Notes under the pieces: model-generated
Told to the model about the DNA's origin: nothing
The model's input: only the letters and a program-made list of their open reading frames with translations
The model's database searches: none
From: Rhodospirillaceae bacterium
GTDB taxonomy: Bacteria; Pseudomonadota; Alphaproteobacteria; UBA6615
Assembly: GCA_002713365.1 (NCBI GenBank)
Contig: PASR01000012.1
Span: 73,848 to 137,577 of the forward strand
Direction: 5' to 3'
DNA: 63,730 bases
Translations under genes and position numbers: made by a program
In this document: positions 1 to 8,986 of the stretch, piece after piece
Layout: each line of letters starts with the position of its first letter
How positions within the stretch are numbered: the stretch's first letter is position 1

Positions 1-1484
1 CAGTTGGCCACGGATCAATAACAAATGCTCCACATATAAATGTTGAATCTCTTACTAAGTTAGGTTTTGGAACCAAACAAATAGAAGCAATTGAAAATGC
101 ATTATCAGATGCATTTGATCTAAAATTTGTGTTTAATAAATGGACACTAGGTGAATTATTCTGCACTGAAACCTTAGGTATTAATTTGGATTCATTAGAT
201 GATTATTCATTTAATCTTCTTCAACACATAGGATTTAATAAAGACGAAATTGAACTAGCAAACATCCATGTTTGTGGTGCAATGACTCTCGAAGGTGCTC
301 CATACATAAAACCTGATCACTTATCAGTATTTGATTGTGCAAATCCTTGCGGAAAAATTGGAACGAGATTCTTATCTGCCGAAAGCCATATAAATATGAT
401 GGCAGCTGCTCAACCATTTATTAGTGGCGCCATATCTAAAACCATAAATATGCCTAATAAGGCTTCGGTAAATGATTGTAAAAATGCCTATCTGCTATCT
501 TGGAAACTTGGTTTAAAAGCAAACGCACTCTACCGTGATGGTTCTAAGTTAAGTCAACCACTTCAAGCTCAATTGTTAGAAGACGATAATGAATCAGATA
601 TCTCCGTTGAAGACATCATAGAAGCACCAACAGATAATCGTGCAGAAATGGTTGGAAAACGGTTGGCTGAACAAGTTCTTGAAAGAGATGTATCCCGAAA
701 AAGGTTACCAGATAGACGCAAAGGATATACGCAAAAGGCGATAGTAGGAGGTCATAAAGTTTACCTTAGAACTGGGGAATATAATGATGGTACATTAGGA
801 GAATTATTCCTTGATATGCATAAAGAGGGTGCTGCTTTTAGATCGTTAATGAATAATTTTGCTATAGCCGTATCAATAGGCCTTCAATATGGAGTTCCCC
901 TTGAAGAATTTGTAGATGCTTATACATTTACTCGATTTGAGCCTTCAGGTCCTGTTGAGGGTAATGATGCTATAAAGATGGCGAGTTCAATTCTTGACTA
1001 CGTATTTCGAGAGGTCGCCATAAGTTATATGGGACGCCATGACTTAGCTCATGTAGAAATTGATGATTTAGAACCAGATACTATGGGACGTGGTGAATCG
1101 GATGAATCATTTCACCTAGAACAAGTTACTAATGATCACGCCGTAAGTAACGGTTACGTAAGAGGAAGCTTATCAGTTATAGAAGGTGGCAGACAAACAC
1201 CTGGTTCATTTGACAATAATGAACTTGGTGCAAATGTTGATGCGGCCACGGGTACAAATGACGTTAGTGCTTCACAAGCAGAAGTACTAACCTTACCTGC
1301 CACTGCAGGCAAACAACTAGATTTAGAATATGTTGTGCAAGAGGAACGAACGGAACGTATTCGTATGGCAAGAATGAAGGGATACGAAGGCGATGCTTGC
1401 ACCGAGTGTGGTAATTTTACGATGGTAAGAAATGGAACTTGTTTAAAATGCGACACCTGCGGAACAACTAGTGGGTGTAGCTAA
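1..1484 (+). CDS. nrdJ: Adenosylcobalamin-dependent (class II) ribonucleotide reductase, 3' part
   Basis: The reading frame is open from the window edge (first full codon at base 3), so this is the C-terminal part of a longer gene. Class II reductases make deoxyribonucleotides from ribonucleotides with a cobalamin-generated thiyl radical and need no oxygen. The visible part starts at a VGHGSI..APH stretch of the barrel domain. It continues through a TSCPD region ([20 protein letters not shown] and onward) and ends in a cysteine-rich zinc ribbon ([22 protein letters not shown]) whose terminal cysteines are typical of the re-reduction tail in alphaproteobacterial NrdJ. The 451-residue stretch from the GTG at 129 is not a real start. 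The gene implies a need for B12. It is followed closely by a GC-rich hairpin element and a terminator. Confidence 0.95.
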   Translation, partial: VGHGSITNAPHINVESLTKLGFGTKQIEAIENALSDAFDLKFVFNKWTLGELFCTETLGINLDSLDDYSFNLLQHIGFNKDEIELANIHVCGAMTLEGAPYIKPDHLSVFDCANPCGKIGTRFLSAESHINMMAAAQPFISGAISKTINMPNKASVNDCKNAYLLSWKLGLKANALYRDGSKLSQPLQAQLLEDDNESDISVEDIIEAPTDNRAEMVGKRLAEQVLERDVSRKRLPDRRKGYTQKAIVGGHKVYLRTGEYNDGTLGELFLDMHKEGAAFRSLMNNFAIAVSIGLQYGVPLEEFVDAYTFTRFEPSGPVEGNDAIKMASSILDYVFREVAISYMGRHDLAHVEIDDLEPDTMGRGESDESFHLEQVTNDHAVSNGYVRGSLSVIEGGRQTPGSFDNNELGANVDAATGTNDVSASQAEVLTLPATAGKQLDLEYVVQEERTERIRMARMKGYEGDACTECGNFTMVRNGTCLKCDTCGTTSGCS

Positions 1485-1488
1485 AGAG

Positions 1489-1612
1489 ATTCGGGACGGG
1501 AATGGACATATCTGGTCCCGAATTCGTGGCCCGCGCCAACTCTCTCCCTGGCGCAGGGCCAATCTCCTCCCTGAACTCGGAGGTGTGCGCTTTGCACACC
1601 TCCATTTTTTTT
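1489..1612 (+). ncRNA. Candidate structured small RNA downstream of nrdJ, with anti-Shine-Dalgarno-like motifs
   Basis: This GC-rich island sits in an AT-rich genome and starts five bases after the nrdJ stop. I see three hairpins in a row. The first pairs ATTCGGGAC (1489-1497) with GTCCCGAAT (1515-1523). The second pairs GGCCCGCGCCA (1528-1538) with TGGCGC-A-GGGCC (1549-1560, one bulged A) and has a pyrimidine loop, ACTCTCTCCC. The third is a 10-bp terminator stem followed by T8. The loop and the linker (CTCCTCCC, 1564-1571) are complementary to purine-rich ribosome binding sites. This layout recalls the alphaproteobacterial trans-acting sRNAs with CCUCCUCCC loop motifs (alpha-r14, or cuckoo, family). 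I infer a 3'UTR-derived or independent sRNA. I see no clear promoter, and it could be only an elaborate terminator. Confidence 0.5.
1579..1612 (+). terminator. Rho-independent terminator after nrdJ / candidate sRNA
   Basis: GGAGGTGTGC (1579-1588) pairs perfectly with GCACACCTCC (1594-1603) around a 5-nt loop, followed by A and eight T. This is a textbook intrinsic terminator. The CCTCC at 1566-1570 could instead pair with the GGAGG that opens the stem, a weak competing fold. Confidence 0.92.
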
Positions 1613-1634
1613 ATATGAGAAGGAGTTTTTATTA

Positions 1635-2102
1635 GTGACTAGAATAATTGACGAACGTTTGAAAGTGTTAGGAATATCCCTGCCAGAAGGAAATTCACCG
1701 GTTGCCAATTATGAACCTTATTTATTAACAGGCAATCTTCTTTTTATATCAGGTCAAATACCAATTATAGATGGTAAACCTTCGTTTATAGGAATAGTAG
1801 GAGAAAATATTAACATTACAGAAGCTAATGCTGCAGCCAGACAATGCTGCTATTCAATTTTAAGTATTGCTCGCACTGCATTAAATGGTGATCTAGATAA
1901 AATAAAAAAAGCAGTTAAAATCACCGGCTTTGTTGCTTCTACTCCAAACTTTACTGACCACCCAAAAGTAATCAATGGAGCTTCAGACCTATTAGTTGAT
2001 ATTTTTAAAGAAAATGGGCGCCATGCAAGAGCAGCAGTTGGTGTTTCTTCACTCCCTTTGAACGTATGTGTAGAAATAGAAGCAATATTTGAAATAAAAT
2101 AA
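1635..2102 (+). CDS. RidA/YjgF/UK114-family protein
   Basis: This is a 155-residue member of the RidA superfamily, whose founding members hydrolyse reactive enamine/imine intermediates made by PLP enzymes. The core shows LFISGQIP near residue 40 and ends with HARAAVGVSSLPLNVCVEIE. Arg132 there matches the substrate-carboxylate-binding arginine of active RidA proteins. It is longer than canonical RidA (about 130 residues) and has an N-terminal extension typical of the YjgF-like subgroup found beside the DUF482 gene in alphaproteobacteria. The start is GTG, supported by AGAAGGAG at 1618-1625. The preceding terminator makes it the first gene of a new transcript or a read-through product. The exact substrate is unknown. 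Confidence 0.88.
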   Translation: MTRIIDERLKVLGISLPEGNSPVANYEPYLLTGNLLFISGQIPIIDGKPSFIGIVGENINITEANAAARQCCYSILSIARTALNGDLDKIKKAVKITGFVASTPNFTDHPKVINGASDLLVDIFKENGRHARAAVGVSSLPLNVCVEIEAIFEIK

Positions 2103-2209
2103 TGGTTACATACTAATACCAATATGATAAAAATATTGTAACTGTGTTATCTTATAAATAATTATTTCTCTCACTATCTAAATAAAATTCTCACTAAGTA
2201 ATATTAATA

Positions 2210-3373
2210 ATGGCTGATGGTAATGATTCCTATATAGCTCGTATAGTTGAGAATATATCCGATATTTCAGCAAGAGATTGGGATGGACTAATAGGAGATA
2301 AAAATCCTTTTGTTAGCCACGCATTTTTGAGTGCGCTTGAAGAAACAGGATGTGCTACCGAACAAACAGGTTGGCTTCCGCATCACCTAATAATACAGGA
2401 TGAAACTAGTAAGATAATAGCTGCGTCACCTCTCTATATTAAAAGTCACTCACAAGGCGAATATGTATTTGACCACGGCTGGGCACATGCCTGGGAACAG
2501 GCTGGCGGAAACTACTATCCAAAAATGCAGGTTTCAATTCCTTTTTCTCCAGTAACTGGCCCCAGATTATTAGCAAATAAAAAAAACTCAATTGATTCAA
2601 CAAAGTTATCGCTAATTAAAGCACTAGAAACGGTATGTTTAAAACTTAATTTATCATCAGTGCATGTTACATTTTCTACTGAAAACGAATGGGATTTAAT
2701 GGGAAAATCGGGGTGGATACAACGATTAGGCCGTCAATATCATTGGCACAATCATAATTATAGTTCTTTTGAAGACTTCCTTAGTGAACTCAATAGTAGA
2801 AAACGAAAATCCATACGAAGAGAAAGACGTTCAATTATTGATCAAGGTTTAATCGTCAAACCATACGTTGGTGAAGATATTCGGACAACACAATGGGACT
2901 CTTTCTATAGGTTTTATGTAGATACATACGATCGGAAATGGGGATACCCATACCTTACTCGTGAATTTTTTGAATCCATTCAAGAGCGCCTTGGGGACAG
3001 TATTGTTTTAATGATTGCCGAACTTGACGGCCTAGCAGTAGCTGGTGCACTTAATTTTTGTAGTACCGATACTTTATATGGACGTAATTGGGGATGTATT
3101 AAAGATTTTCCGTTTCTTCATTTTGAAACTTGTTATTATCAGGCAATTGACTTTGCCATAGACAACAATCTTTCGCGGGTTGAAGCAGGTACACAAGGAC
3201 CCCATAAAATACAAAGAGGCTATGAACCTGTTGAGACCTATAGCGCACATTTTATTCCAAATAATTCATTTAGAGATGCAGTGCAAAACTTCTGCCGGGA
3301 AGAAAAGCGCGAAGTAGAATGGGAAATGTTAAGAACTAACGAGCTTTCCCCATACAAACAGAAAACTACTTAA
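2210..3373 (+). CDS. FemAB-like / peptidoglycan-recognition GNAT-fold protein (DUF482, COG3146)
   Basis: This 387-residue protein matches the DUF482 family, a FemAB-like acyltransferase fold. Visible family features are the early NPFVSHAFLSALEETG block, YVFDHGWAHAWEQAGG near residue 88, a basic ELNSRKRKSIRRERR stretch near residue 192, and the C-terminal EAGTQGPHKIQRGYEP motif. Members are annotated as peptidoglycan-related aminoacyltransferases by fold, but the reaction is not established. It lies between the RidA-like gene and clpA, an arrangement seen in alphaproteobacteria, and converges on clpA with only 12 bases between stops. No good ribosome binding site precedes the ATG. Two TCTCACTA direct repeats exactly 20 bp apart lie upstream (2169 and 2189). 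Confidence 0.85.
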   Translation: MADGNDSYIARIVENISDISARDWDGLIGDKNPFVSHAFLSALEETGCATEQTGWLPHHLIIQDETSKIIAASPLYIKSHSQGEYVFDHGWAHAWEQAGGNYYPKMQVSIPFSPVTGPRLLANKKNSIDSTKLSLIKALETVCLKLNLSSVHVTFSTENEWDLMGKSGWIQRLGRQYHWHNHNYSSFEDFLSELNSRKRKSIRRERRSIIDQGLIVKPYVGEDIRTTQWDSFYRFYVDTYDRKWGYPYLTREFFESIQERLGDSIVLMIAELDGLAVAGALNFCSTDTLYGRNWGCIKDFPFLHFETCYYQAIDFAIDNNLSRVEAGTQGPHKIQRGYEPVETYSAHFIPNNSFRDAVQNFCREEKREVEWEMLRTNELSPYKQKTT

Positions 3374-3385
3374 AATTACTCACAT

Positions 3386-5701
3386 TTATTTTTCAATAAA
3401 TACCGGATCTTTTGATGTTTTGCTTTTCTCTTTTATAGCTTTTATATCTTTTGCTGCTTTTATTTTAAAAGAGAGTTTATCTTTAGCAACAGAAACTTTG
3501 ACTGATCCACCTTTAGAGAGTTTTCCGAAAAGTAATTCGTCAGCTAATGTTTTTTTAACTTGGTCTTGAATAACTCTAGCTAATGGCCTCGCTCCATATA
3601 ATTCATCATAGCCTCGTTTAGCTAACCATTTACGGGCTTGATTATCCAATTCAATAGTTACATCTCTATCATGAAGTTGCACTTCTAACTCAATAATAAA
3701 TTTATCTACAACTCTACTCATTACAGATGGCGTTAAATTTTTAAAACCAATCACTGCATCAAGTCTGTTACGAAATTCTGGTGAAAACATGCGATTAATT
3801 GCTTCTACATCCTCCCCCTCTCTTCTCGAACTACCGAATCCAATCATCGGCTTAGCTAAATCAGCTGCCCCTGCATTTGTTGTCATTATTAGTATTACAT
3901 TTCTAAAATCTATGGTTTTACCATTGTGATCTGTTAATTTTCCATGGTCCATTACTTGTAACAAGATATTGAACAAGTCTGGATGTGCTTTTTCAATTTC
4001 ATCAAGTAATAAAACACTATGAGGATGTTGGTCTATGGAATCGGTTAAAAGTCCACCTTGATCAAAACCCACGTAACCAGGAGGAGCACCTATTAAGCGT
4101 GATACTGAATGACGTTCCATATACTCAGACATATCAAACCGAGTAAGATTAATACCCAGCGCTATAGATAGTTGACGAGCTACTTCAGTTTTTCCTACTC
4201 CAGTGGGACCAGAGAATAGATAACTACCTATTGGCTTATCTGCGCCGCGTAACCCCGCCCTTGATAACTTAATAGCATTTGAGAGTTCTTCAATTGCTAA
4301 ATTTTGTCCAAAAACCATAGTCTTTAAATCTCGGTCAAGATTTTGCAACGTATTTTTGTCATCCCTGTTAACTGTTTTAGGAGGAATTCTTGCTATTTTC
4401 GCTACAACTGTCTCTACATCTTTAATACCCAAAGTTTTCTTACGCCTAGAATTTGGTAATAGCGATTGCGCTGCACCAACCTCATCAATAACGTCTATGG
4501 CACTATCAGGAAGCTTACGGTCTCCAATATATCGGGCAGCTAATTCCACTGCACTCCGAACTGCTTGTTCAGTATATCGTACCTCGTGATGATCTTCATA
4601 ATATGACTTTAAACCTCTTAATATTTTTATTGCATCATCAATCGAGGGCTCATTAACATCGATTTTTTGAAACCGACGAGTTAGAGCGCGGTCTTTTTCA
4701 AAGTAACTTCTATATTCTTTATATGTAGTTGAACCGATACAACGTAATCTTCCACCTGCTAGTGCTGGTTTAAGTAAGTTCGAAGCATCCATTGCACCAC
4801 CCGACGTGGCACCTGCGCCAATAATAGTATGAATTTCATCTATAAATAATATCGCACCATCAATTGATTGAACCTCTGCTATTACGGCTTTTAAACGTTC
4901 TTCAAAGTCACCTCTATAGCGGGTGCCGGCTAAAAGCGAACCCATATCTAAATTATAAATCACACAATCTTCAAGGACTTTAGGTGTTTGTTTATCAACT
5001 ATACGTTTGGCTAAACCTTCTGCTATAGCTGTTTTACCAACACCTGGTTCACCCACATAAAGGGGGTTATTTTTTTGACGCCTAGCCAGGATCTGAATAG
5101 TTCTATCTACCTCATCTGCCCTACCTATCAGTGGATCAATGTACCCATCTCTGGATTTTTGATTTAAATCTATACAGTATGCATCTAAAGCTTCTTTTCC
5201 TTTTTTAACAGCCCCATTTTCGTCCTCAGTATCCATCCCTGTAATAGATTCATCTTTTTCGTGACCAGGTACTTTTGCTATACCGTGAGAAATATAATTA
5301 ACAGCGTCAAGCCTTGTCATTTCTTGTTGTTGAAGATAGTAAACAGCGTTACTTTCTCTTTCAGAGAACATAGCCACTAATACGTTAGCTCCGGTCACCT
5401 CCTCTCTTCCTGATGACTGAACATGTATGGCAGATCTTTGTAATACCCTCTGAAATCCTGCTGTCGGTTTAGCCTCATCAGAACGGTTTGTAATTAATCC
5501 AGATAATTCTTCATCAATATAGCTAGATAAATTTTTTCTAAGATCGCTTATATCAATTCCACACGCCCTCAAAACTGATATGGCATCTTGATCCTCAGTT
5601 AATGATAGCAATAGATGTTCCAGAGTTGCATATTCATGGTGACGCTCATTAGCCATAGCTAAAGCTCGGTGTAATGTGTGCTCTAAATTATTCGACAACA
5701 T
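3386..5701 (-). CDS. clpA: ATP-dependent Clp protease ATP-binding subunit ClpA
   Basis: This cytosolic AAA+ unfoldase feeds substrates to ClpP. At 771 residues it has the expected full length. It has an N-terminal Clp repeat domain (about 1-145), a first AAA module with Walker A GEPGVGKT (217-224) and Walker B FIDEIH, and a second module with GPTGVGKT (498-505) and LLDEIEKAH. An IGF loop (PMIGFGSSR) is the ClpP-docking tripeptide. There is no long middle domain, which separates it from ClpB and ClpC. The adaptor clpS lies immediately upstream (47-bp gap), almost certainly co-transcribed. No clpP is in the window. Confidence 0.97.
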   Translation of the reverse strand: MLSNNLEHTLHRALAMANERHHEYATLEHLLLSLTEDQDAISVLRACGIDISDLRKNLSSYIDEELSGLITNRSDEAKPTAGFQRVLQRSAIHVQSSGREEVTGANVLVAMFSERESNAVYYLQQQEMTRLDAVNYISHGIAKVPGHEKDESITGMDTEDENGAVKKGKEALDAYCIDLNQKSRDGYIDPLIGRADEVDRTIQILARRQKNNPLYVGEPGVGKTAIAEGLAKRIVDKQTPKVLEDCVIYNLDMGSLLAGTRYRGDFEERLKAVIAEVQSIDGAILFIDEIHTIIGAGATSGGAMDASNLLKPALAGGRLRCIGSTTYKEYRSYFEKDRALTRRFQKIDVNEPSIDDAIKILRGLKSYYEDHHEVRYTEQAVRSAVELAARYIGDRKLPDSAIDVIDEVGAAQSLLPNSRRKKTLGIKDVETVVAKIARIPPKTVNRDDKNTLQNLDRDLKTMVFGQNLAIEELSNAIKLSRAGLRGADKPIGSYLFSGPTGVGKTEVARQLSIALGINLTRFDMSEYMERHSVSRLIGAPPGYVGFDQGGLLTDSIDQHPHSVLLLDEIEKAHPDLFNILLQVMDHGKLTDHNGKTIDFRNVILIMTTNAGAADLAKPMIGFGSSRREGEDVEAINRMFSPEFRNRLDAVIGFKNLTPSVMSRVVDKFIIELEVQLHDRDVTIELDNQARKWLAKRGYDELYGARPLARVIQDQVKKTLADELLFGKLSKGGSVKVSVAKDKLSFKIKAAKDIKAIKEKSKTSKDPVFIEK

Positions 5702-5748
5702 TTTATTTAACTACCTCTAAGAAATAAAAAAACAAGAAACATCCTAGG

Positions 5749-6129
5749 TTAATCCTGTTCTAGCGTACATTGTAAAGGGTGCTGATTCGCACGAGCATAG
5801 TCAACGACCTGGGTAACTTTTGTTTCGGCTACCTCGTAAGTATAAATGCCACATACACCCACACCTTTTTGATGAACATGCAACATAATTTTAACAGCTT
5901 CTTGACCTTTTATACTAAAAAATCGTTCTAGAATTTCTACAACAAATTCCATCGGAGTGTAATCGTCATTCAATAGTAATACTTTATACATAGACGGTTT
6001 TTGTGTTTTAGATCTGGTTTTTGTTGCAACTCCAGTTTGTCCACGGCCATCACCATTAGAGTTTTCATCAGAATTATTATTACCCTGATTAAGTTTAACT
6101 TTCTGCAATGATTTACATATTTTCATCAT
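5749..6129 (-). CDS. clpS: ATP-dependent Clp protease adaptor ClpS (N-recognin)
   Basis: This 126-residue adaptor binds N-degron substrates and docks on the ClpA N-domain. The folded core starts near residue 44 ([19 protein letters not shown]), containing the NDD and TPMEFV residues that line the N-degron pocket, followed by MLHVHQKG with the conserved histidine. The first 40 or so residues are polar and low-complexity (Asn/Gly/Lys/Thr), matching the flexible ClpS N-terminal tail that enters the ClpA pore. The ORF starts with two ATG codons and only a weak Shine-Dalgarno. A shorter start is possible but would remove much of the tail. It sits directly upstream of clpA. Confidence 0.95.
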   Translation of the reverse strand: MMKICKSLQKVKLNQGNNNSDENSNGDGRGQTGVATKTRSKTQKPSMYKVLLLNDDYTPMEFVVEILERFFSIKGQEAVKIMLHVHQKGVGVCGIYTYEVAETKVTQVVDYARANQHPLQCTLEQD

Positions 6130-6302
6130 TTCACTAATACAGCTTTGTTCTTTAACTAATATTAAAGTAATACAAGATTATAGAATTTAAAGGTTAATCT
6201 AAGTGTATAACTGTTGTAATCATTATAATTTCTTATGTTCTTAGCGAATACCTATAAATCAATTATAAATTAAAGATTATAATAACTATAATTAAGTTTA
6301 AT

Positions 6303-7133
6303 CTAGTGCTGTTTTATCCATTTGATGGCCCTATTTGTCCACTCTCCATCACTGGCAGCTCCCTCATAATGAACTGTAAAGTGGTTTTTGCCCTCTAGCT
6401 CAAGAATTTCTGCTTTTCCTCCATACTTATTAATTAATGCATAAAATTCTTTTGCTTGAGGTATAAGAAAGCTATAATCATGAGTTCCATAAGTGATTAA
6501 AAACGGAACAATAAAATTATCCATCCTAAACATAGGACTTTCAAAAACTCCGTCACTGTCAAACTCTAAGCATGGCGGTCGTCCCTCCCCTTTGTATCCT
6601 TTCTCAGTTAAGTCATATACTCCAGATATTGGTAAGCAACCGCTTATCAGATCATAAGGCAATTTAAATTTATCTAGCCAATCTCGGGTAACTGATAGTT
6701 GTGCCGCATAATGACCTCCAGATGAATGTCCACTTATGAATAATTTATTCATATTAACTCCGTACTTACCCACATATTTAACTAACCAATCAATACCGGT
6801 TGATAGATCTGAAATTCCTGATTTATATAAATTTGGAAAAAGCCTATGACCTACACTAGCTAAAGTTATGCCTGCAGAATTTAAGGTAGGAGCCATAAAG
6901 GCTGCTGATTCCTTGAAGCCATAACTCCAACGACCACCATGAATATAAACTAAAACTATACCGTTTGGTTTATCTGGCAGAAATAATGCTATTCTTTGAT
7001 AAATATCATCACCATAAGCAATATCTATCCCGTTAATTCCTTTAGATAGTACATCTAGAATACTTTGATATTCAGCAGATTCTTTTCCACGATGGACTTG
7101 TTTAGGATAATCTGTAATTTTCATCAAACTCAT
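6303..7133 (-). CDS. Alpha/beta hydrolase, arylformamidase/BD-FAE-like
   Basis: This 276-residue serine hydrolase of the carboxylesterase/kynurenine-formamidase-like group is probably cytosolic. The oxyanion-hole motif HGGRW begins at residue 65 and the nucleophile elbow GHSSGG spans 135-140 (Ser137). Probable acid and histidine members of the triad are in YGTHDYSF and GKNHFTVH near the C terminus. Members hydrolyse small esters or N-formyl-aryl amides, but the substrate here is unknown and no other tryptophan-catabolism gene is adjacent. It is transcribed in the same direction as clpS-clpA, but a 173-bp AT-rich gap makes a separate transcript likely. It diverges from the rhodanese gene. Confidence 0.8.
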   Translation of the reverse strand: MSLMKITDYPKQVHRGKESAEYQSILDVLSKGINGIDIAYGDDIYQRIALFLPDKPNGIVLVYIHGGRWSYGFKESAAFMAPTLNSAGITLASVGHRLFPNLYKSGISDLSTGIDWLVKYVGKYGVNMNKLFISGHSSGGHYAAQLSVTRDWLDKFKLPYDLISGCLPISGVYDLTEKGYKGEGRPPCLEFDSDGVFESPMFRMDNFIVPFLITYGTHDYSFLIPQAKEFYALINKYGGKAEILELEGKNHFTVHYEGAASDGEWTNRAIKWIKQH

Positions 7134-7245
7134 AATAAATTCCTGCTTTCTAAACTAGGACTATCTTCTAGGATCTATTCATTTACCTAATTAACTACAT
7201 TATGATATCCTAAAAAATATCTAATATTTTTGATAGAAGACTTCT

Positions 7246-8850
7246 TTGATAAATAATATTTCTACATTAACACTAAAGGAATTACTCGAATCCCAAACTG
7301 AAATGTCTCTAATTGACATTCGTGAAGAGGGAGAGTTCAGTCAGGGCCATATCCTGTTAGCTAATTGTATTCCATTAAGCTATCTAGAGCTACGTATTGC
7401 AGATCTAATACCAAAAAAATTTACTAAGATAATTATAATGGATTTAGGCACCAATGAAAGTAATACAATTGAGGCAGCGACTAAACTTATAAATTGGGGT
7501 TATTTTGATGTCTCTATCCTCAAAGGCGGTTTGATAAACTGGAAAAATAAAGGGAATTCAGTATTTCAAGGGGTGAATGTACCTTCAAAAGCTTTTGGTG
7601 AATACATAGAAAAACATTATAGAACTCCCAGTATAACAGCTGAAGAGCTAAAAACACTTATAGATACAAATAAAAATATTATAGTAATAGATTCCAGACC
7701 TGCAGAAGAGTTTAAACGAATGAGTATACCTGGAGCAATCAATGTCCCGGGGGGAGAACTTGTTTATAGAATACATGACTTAGTAACTAATCCAGAGACT
7801 GAAATTATTATAAATTGTGCAGGCAGAACGCGAAGTATTATTGGAGCTCAGTCATTAATTAATGCTGGCATATCCAATAACATATTAGCCTTAGAAAACG
7901 GAACTATGGGTTGGCATTTAGCTGGTTTTAATCTGTCCTATGGTAGTTTATCAAATGAGCCAAACCTATCACAAGTAGGCATTAAAAAAGCTAAAATAGC
8001 TGCCAATCTAGTTGCAGAAAAATATCAGATAAACTTTATTGATAATGACACTCTTACTGAATGGAAAAATGATATTAATGGTCCGACATTATATCTACTT
8101 GATGTTCGTTCTCCTAGAGAATTCAATCAATCACATTTAATAGATTCACGAAATGCTCCAGGTGGTCAACTAATACAGGCATTAGATACATATGTAGGTG
8201 TCCGTAACTCCAGAATAGTTTTAATAGATGATACCGAAGTACGTTCTATTATGACCGCATCCTGGCTAATTCAAATGGGTTGGAATGATGTTCACGTATT
8301 ATCAGGTGGAATTATATCTAAAAAAGTCACTACTCAACCTCATTACCCAATAATTTACGGGACCTTATGGACGAAGTTTATTAGTCCCAAGCAGTTAGAA
8401 AGGTATATGAACAAAAACGAGGTGGTGGTTATAGATATAAATAGTAGTCTCAAATATCGTGATGGACACATACCTGGAGCATACTGGTCAGTTAGGTCAA
8501 GACTATGTTACGAAATAAAAAATATTTCTTTAATTAAATGTATTGTGATCTCCTCAGACAATGATAATTTAGCCAAATTAGCCGCTAATGATCTATCAAT
8601 AAGCCTTAATACAAAAGATATTTATGTATTAGAGGGTGGAACAAATAACTGGTCTGCAAATAGCTATCCATTAGAAAAAGGGTTATCAAAAACTCTTGGA
8701 CCAACGAATGATATTCAATACAAACCCTACGATAATCTGGATAGGGTAGAAGAAGCTATGCGTCAGTATTTAGAATGGGAAATAGCCCTCACAAAAGAAA
8801 TTACTTTGGATAATACCTTGTCCTTTGCAAAGCCAAATCATCTTTCTTAA
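7246..8850 (+). CDS. Four-domain rhodanese-like sulfurtransferase with a single catalytic cysteine
   Basis: This 534-residue protein is made of four rhodanese-like domains (about 8-105, 128-232, 255-365, 375-470). Each is recognisable by a D(I/S/V)R or equivalent start, a GHI or PGA element, and a closing LxGGxxxW. Only domain 2 keeps the catalytic cysteine, Cys191, in the loop IINCAGRTRS. The matching loops of domains 1, 3 and 4 (MDLGTN, IDDTEVRS, SSDNDN) lack it. It therefore probably has one sulfurtransferase site and three structural or binding domains. The start is TTG at 7246 with only a weak purine-rich stretch upstream, so the exact start is less sure than the frame. It shows no signal peptide, so it is cytosolic. 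Confidence 0.85.
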   Translation: MINNISTLTLKELLESQTEMSLIDIREEGEFSQGHILLANCIPLSYLELRIADLIPKKFTKIIIMDLGTNESNTIEAATKLINWGYFDVSILKGGLINWKNKGNSVFQGVNVPSKAFGEYIEKHYRTPSITAEELKTLIDTNKNIIVIDSRPAEEFKRMSIPGAINVPGGELVYRIHDLVTNPETEIIINCAGRTRSIIGAQSLINAGISNNILALENGTMGWHLAGFNLSYGSLSNEPNLSQVGIKKAKIAANLVAEKYQINFIDNDTLTEWKNDINGPTLYLLDVRSPREFNQSHLIDSRNAPGGQLIQALDTYVGVRNSRIVLIDDTEVRSIMTASWLIQMGWNDVHVLSGGIISKKVTTQPHYPIIYGTLWTKFISPKQLERYMNKNEVVVIDINSSLKYRDGHIPGAYWSVRSRLCYEIKNISLIKCIVISSDNDNLAKLAANDLSISLNTKDIYVLEGGTNNWSANSYPLEKGLSKTLGPTNDIQYKPYDNLDRVEEAMRQYLEWEIALTKEITLDNTLSFAKPNHLS

Positions 8851-8986
8851 AATAGTTAGAATCTTATACTAGAGATATTATCATATTCTTCTGTTAAAAT
8901 TTTTAGAACAAAAGTTGGACTCTCAGTGATTCGGTTAAATATAAACAATTAGAAGTTATAAATTTAATGACCTGGTAATCTTAATT

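Noticed and set aside
1481-1708. 75-codon minus-strand ORF across the GC-rich hairpin region
   Set aside because: It runs antisense over a terminator and structured element and into ridA, has no family resemblance, and is explained by the GC-rich palindromes.
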